A stretch of DNA of 64,000 nt, from contig NZ_SBAP01000008.1 in assembly GCF_004134945.1 (NCBI RefSeq), positions 29,013-93,012 of the forward strand, written 5' to 3'. The position numbers and the translations under genes were made by a program. Source of the DNA: Fusobacterium_C necrophorum_A (lineage in GTDB: Bacteria > Fusobacteriota > Fusobacteriia > Fusobacteriales > Fusobacteriaceae). Below, in pieces: positions 63,134 through 64,000 of this stretch; the stretch's first letter is position 1, and every line of letters starts with the position of its first letter. Under the pieces are notes generated by a model, which saw nothing but the letters and a program-made list of their open reading frames with translations, was not told where the DNA came from and did no database searches.

Positions 63134-63712
63134 ATGTTAGACGTTTATCAAGAATGTCCAAGCTTTGAAAACGAAAAATATAAAATACGATTTCTCTCAC
63201 AAGCGGATTGGAAAGAGTTGTTACGGGTATACTCAGACAAAAAATCTGTTCCTTTTTTCAATTCTGATAATTGTGGAGGAGATGACTTCTATTATACCAG
63301 TGAAAAAAAAATGAAAGAGGCGATAAACTACTGGTTGTTTGAATATGAAAGAAAAGGCTTTGTACGCTGGTGTATAAAAGATAAGAGAAAAAATATTATA
63401 ATAGGAACTATCGAAATATTTCACAGGACTTCAGATGATTTTTTTACTCATTGTGCTTTATTACGTTTGGATTTGAGAAGTGATTATGAAAAAAAACAAA
63501 GAATAAAAGATATTTTATCCTTAATTCTTACTCCCGCACTATCATTATTTTGCTGTGACAAAATAGCAACAAAAGCTATTTCAGAAGCAATAGAAAGAAG
63601 AGCTGCTTTAGAAGAACTTGGATTTTATTTGTCAAAGGAAAAACTAATAGGACATCAAGGGGAAATATACGATTCCTATTTTGTTTTAAAAGAAGAAAAT
63701 TTGAAATCTTAA
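63134..63712 (+). CDS. GNAT-like acetyltransferase
   Basis: The 192-residue protein has the RimJ/RimL-type start (YKIRFLSQADWKELLRVY), WCIKDKRKNIIIGTIEIFHR and a divergent acetyl-CoA loop in LDLRSDYEKKQRIKDIL, then IERRAALEELGF. The glycine-rich Q/RxxGxG motif is not conserved, so activity is uncertain. AAGGAGAGATGC precedes the ATG. Confidence 0.65.
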   Translation: MLDVYQECPSFENEKYKIRFLSQADWKELLRVYSDKKSVPFFNSDNCGGDDFYYTSEKKMKEAINYWLFEYERKGFVRWCIKDKRKNIIIGTIEIFHRTSDDFFTHCALLRLDLRSDYEKKQRIKDILSLILTPALSLFCCDKIATKAISEAIERRAALEELGFYLSKEKLIGHQGEIYDSYFVLKEENLKS

Positions 63713-63824
63713 AATTTATCTCACACTCAAAAATACGATATTCTCTATAATTCGAAGAAAGGAAATCAACTTTTTTAGCAAATTAAATTCTACTAAATTT
63801 AAAATTCTCAGAGGAGATATAAAT

Positions 63825-64000
63825 ATGAAAAAACAAGAAAACACAGAATGGAAACTGTCCGAGAAAAATTTTGATAGTGATATGTTAAATCAAATTTATC
63901 TTTTATCTATGGAATTTGGAGAAAATTTTCTAAAACCTATTTTACAAATTGTGGAAGAAGAATATCCCCTTCTATCAAAAGAAAGACAAAAAACTATCAG
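63825..64000 (+). CDS. hypothetical protein, N-terminal part only
   Basis: After GAGGAG an ATG opens MKKQENTEWKLSEKNFDSDM and runs off the window with LEFGENFLKPI-like helical residues (58 codons). No family can be named from this part. Confidence 0.6.
   Translation, partial: MKKQENTEWKLSEKNFDSDMLNQIYLLSMEFGENFLKPILQIVEEEYPLLSKERQKTI

Overview
The window reads as chromosomal DNA of a Fusobacterium. It is AT-rich by eye, and it carries a complete anaerobic lysine-fermentation operon (kal-kce-kdd-kamA-kamB-kamC-kamD-kamE), a fusobacterial-type 2-hydroxyacyl-CoA dehydratase activase, TRAP transporters and a CobQ. The GC level looks higher than I would expect for F. nucleatum, so a member of the necrophorum/gonidiaformans side of the genus is my guess; this is inference from gene content only. 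No rRNA, tRNA, CRISPR array or intact insertion sequence was seen.

Layout: (1) 0-9.1 kb, minus strand: a TRAP transporter end plus a glycerophosphodiesterase, then a long co-directional run of L,D-transpeptidase, OmpA-like lipoprotein, aminotransferase, two-subunit fumarase, GlpP-type antiterminator and the PTS-dependent dihydroxyacetone kinase DhaKLM. (2) 9.2-18.2 kb: the lysine degradation operon. It converts L-lysine via beta-lysine, 3,5-diaminohexanoate and 3-keto-5-aminohexanoate to 3-aminobutyryl-CoA and crotonyl-CoA. It is headed by a consensus promoter and a lysine (L-box) riboswitch whose P1 helix shares bases with a downstream terminator hairpin, which predicts a lysine-induced ON switch. 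(3) 18.3-26.4 kb: small ORFs, HU, an SDR, housekeeping enzymes, and a phospholipid operon resembling E. coli ynbAB plus plsC, in which the CdsA-like gene is frameshifted.

(4) 26.4-33.8 kb: an accessory island of decayed mobile-element pieces (serine recombinase tails, a frameshifted phage replisome organiser) and a row of small orphan genes that look like immunity proteins of polymorphic toxins (SUKH/SMI1-KNR4, DUF2262-like, DMP19-like and unassigned ones). At least four are separated by gene remnants. A DUF1016/PDDEXK nuclease gene lies at the end. (5) 33.8-49.7 kb: a complete TRAP transporter; a PHP phosphatase; a sulfur/persulfide module (a BigR/SqrR-like ArsR repressor with two cysteines plus a CoA-disulfide reductase-rhodanese-TusA-DsrE fusion) with a clear operator; an alanine symporter; CobQ; an FMN-binding protein; and an activase split in two by one in-frame UGA. 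(6) 49.7-57 kb: ClpB with a CIRCE-like site, a YfcC-family carrier, PepD, a NUDIX hydrolase and an EamA transporter.

(7) 57-64 kb, plus strand: a second accessory zone rich in pseudogenes (3-methyladenine glycosylase remnant, a membrane protein with a nonsense and a frameshift, a P-loop gene start fused to a duplicated tail) mixed with intact small genes (cupin, Nim-like flavoprotein, GyrI-like, flavodoxin, methyltransferase, GNAT). The most interesting items are the predicted ON-type lysine riboswitch, the immunity-gene archipelago and the persulfide module.
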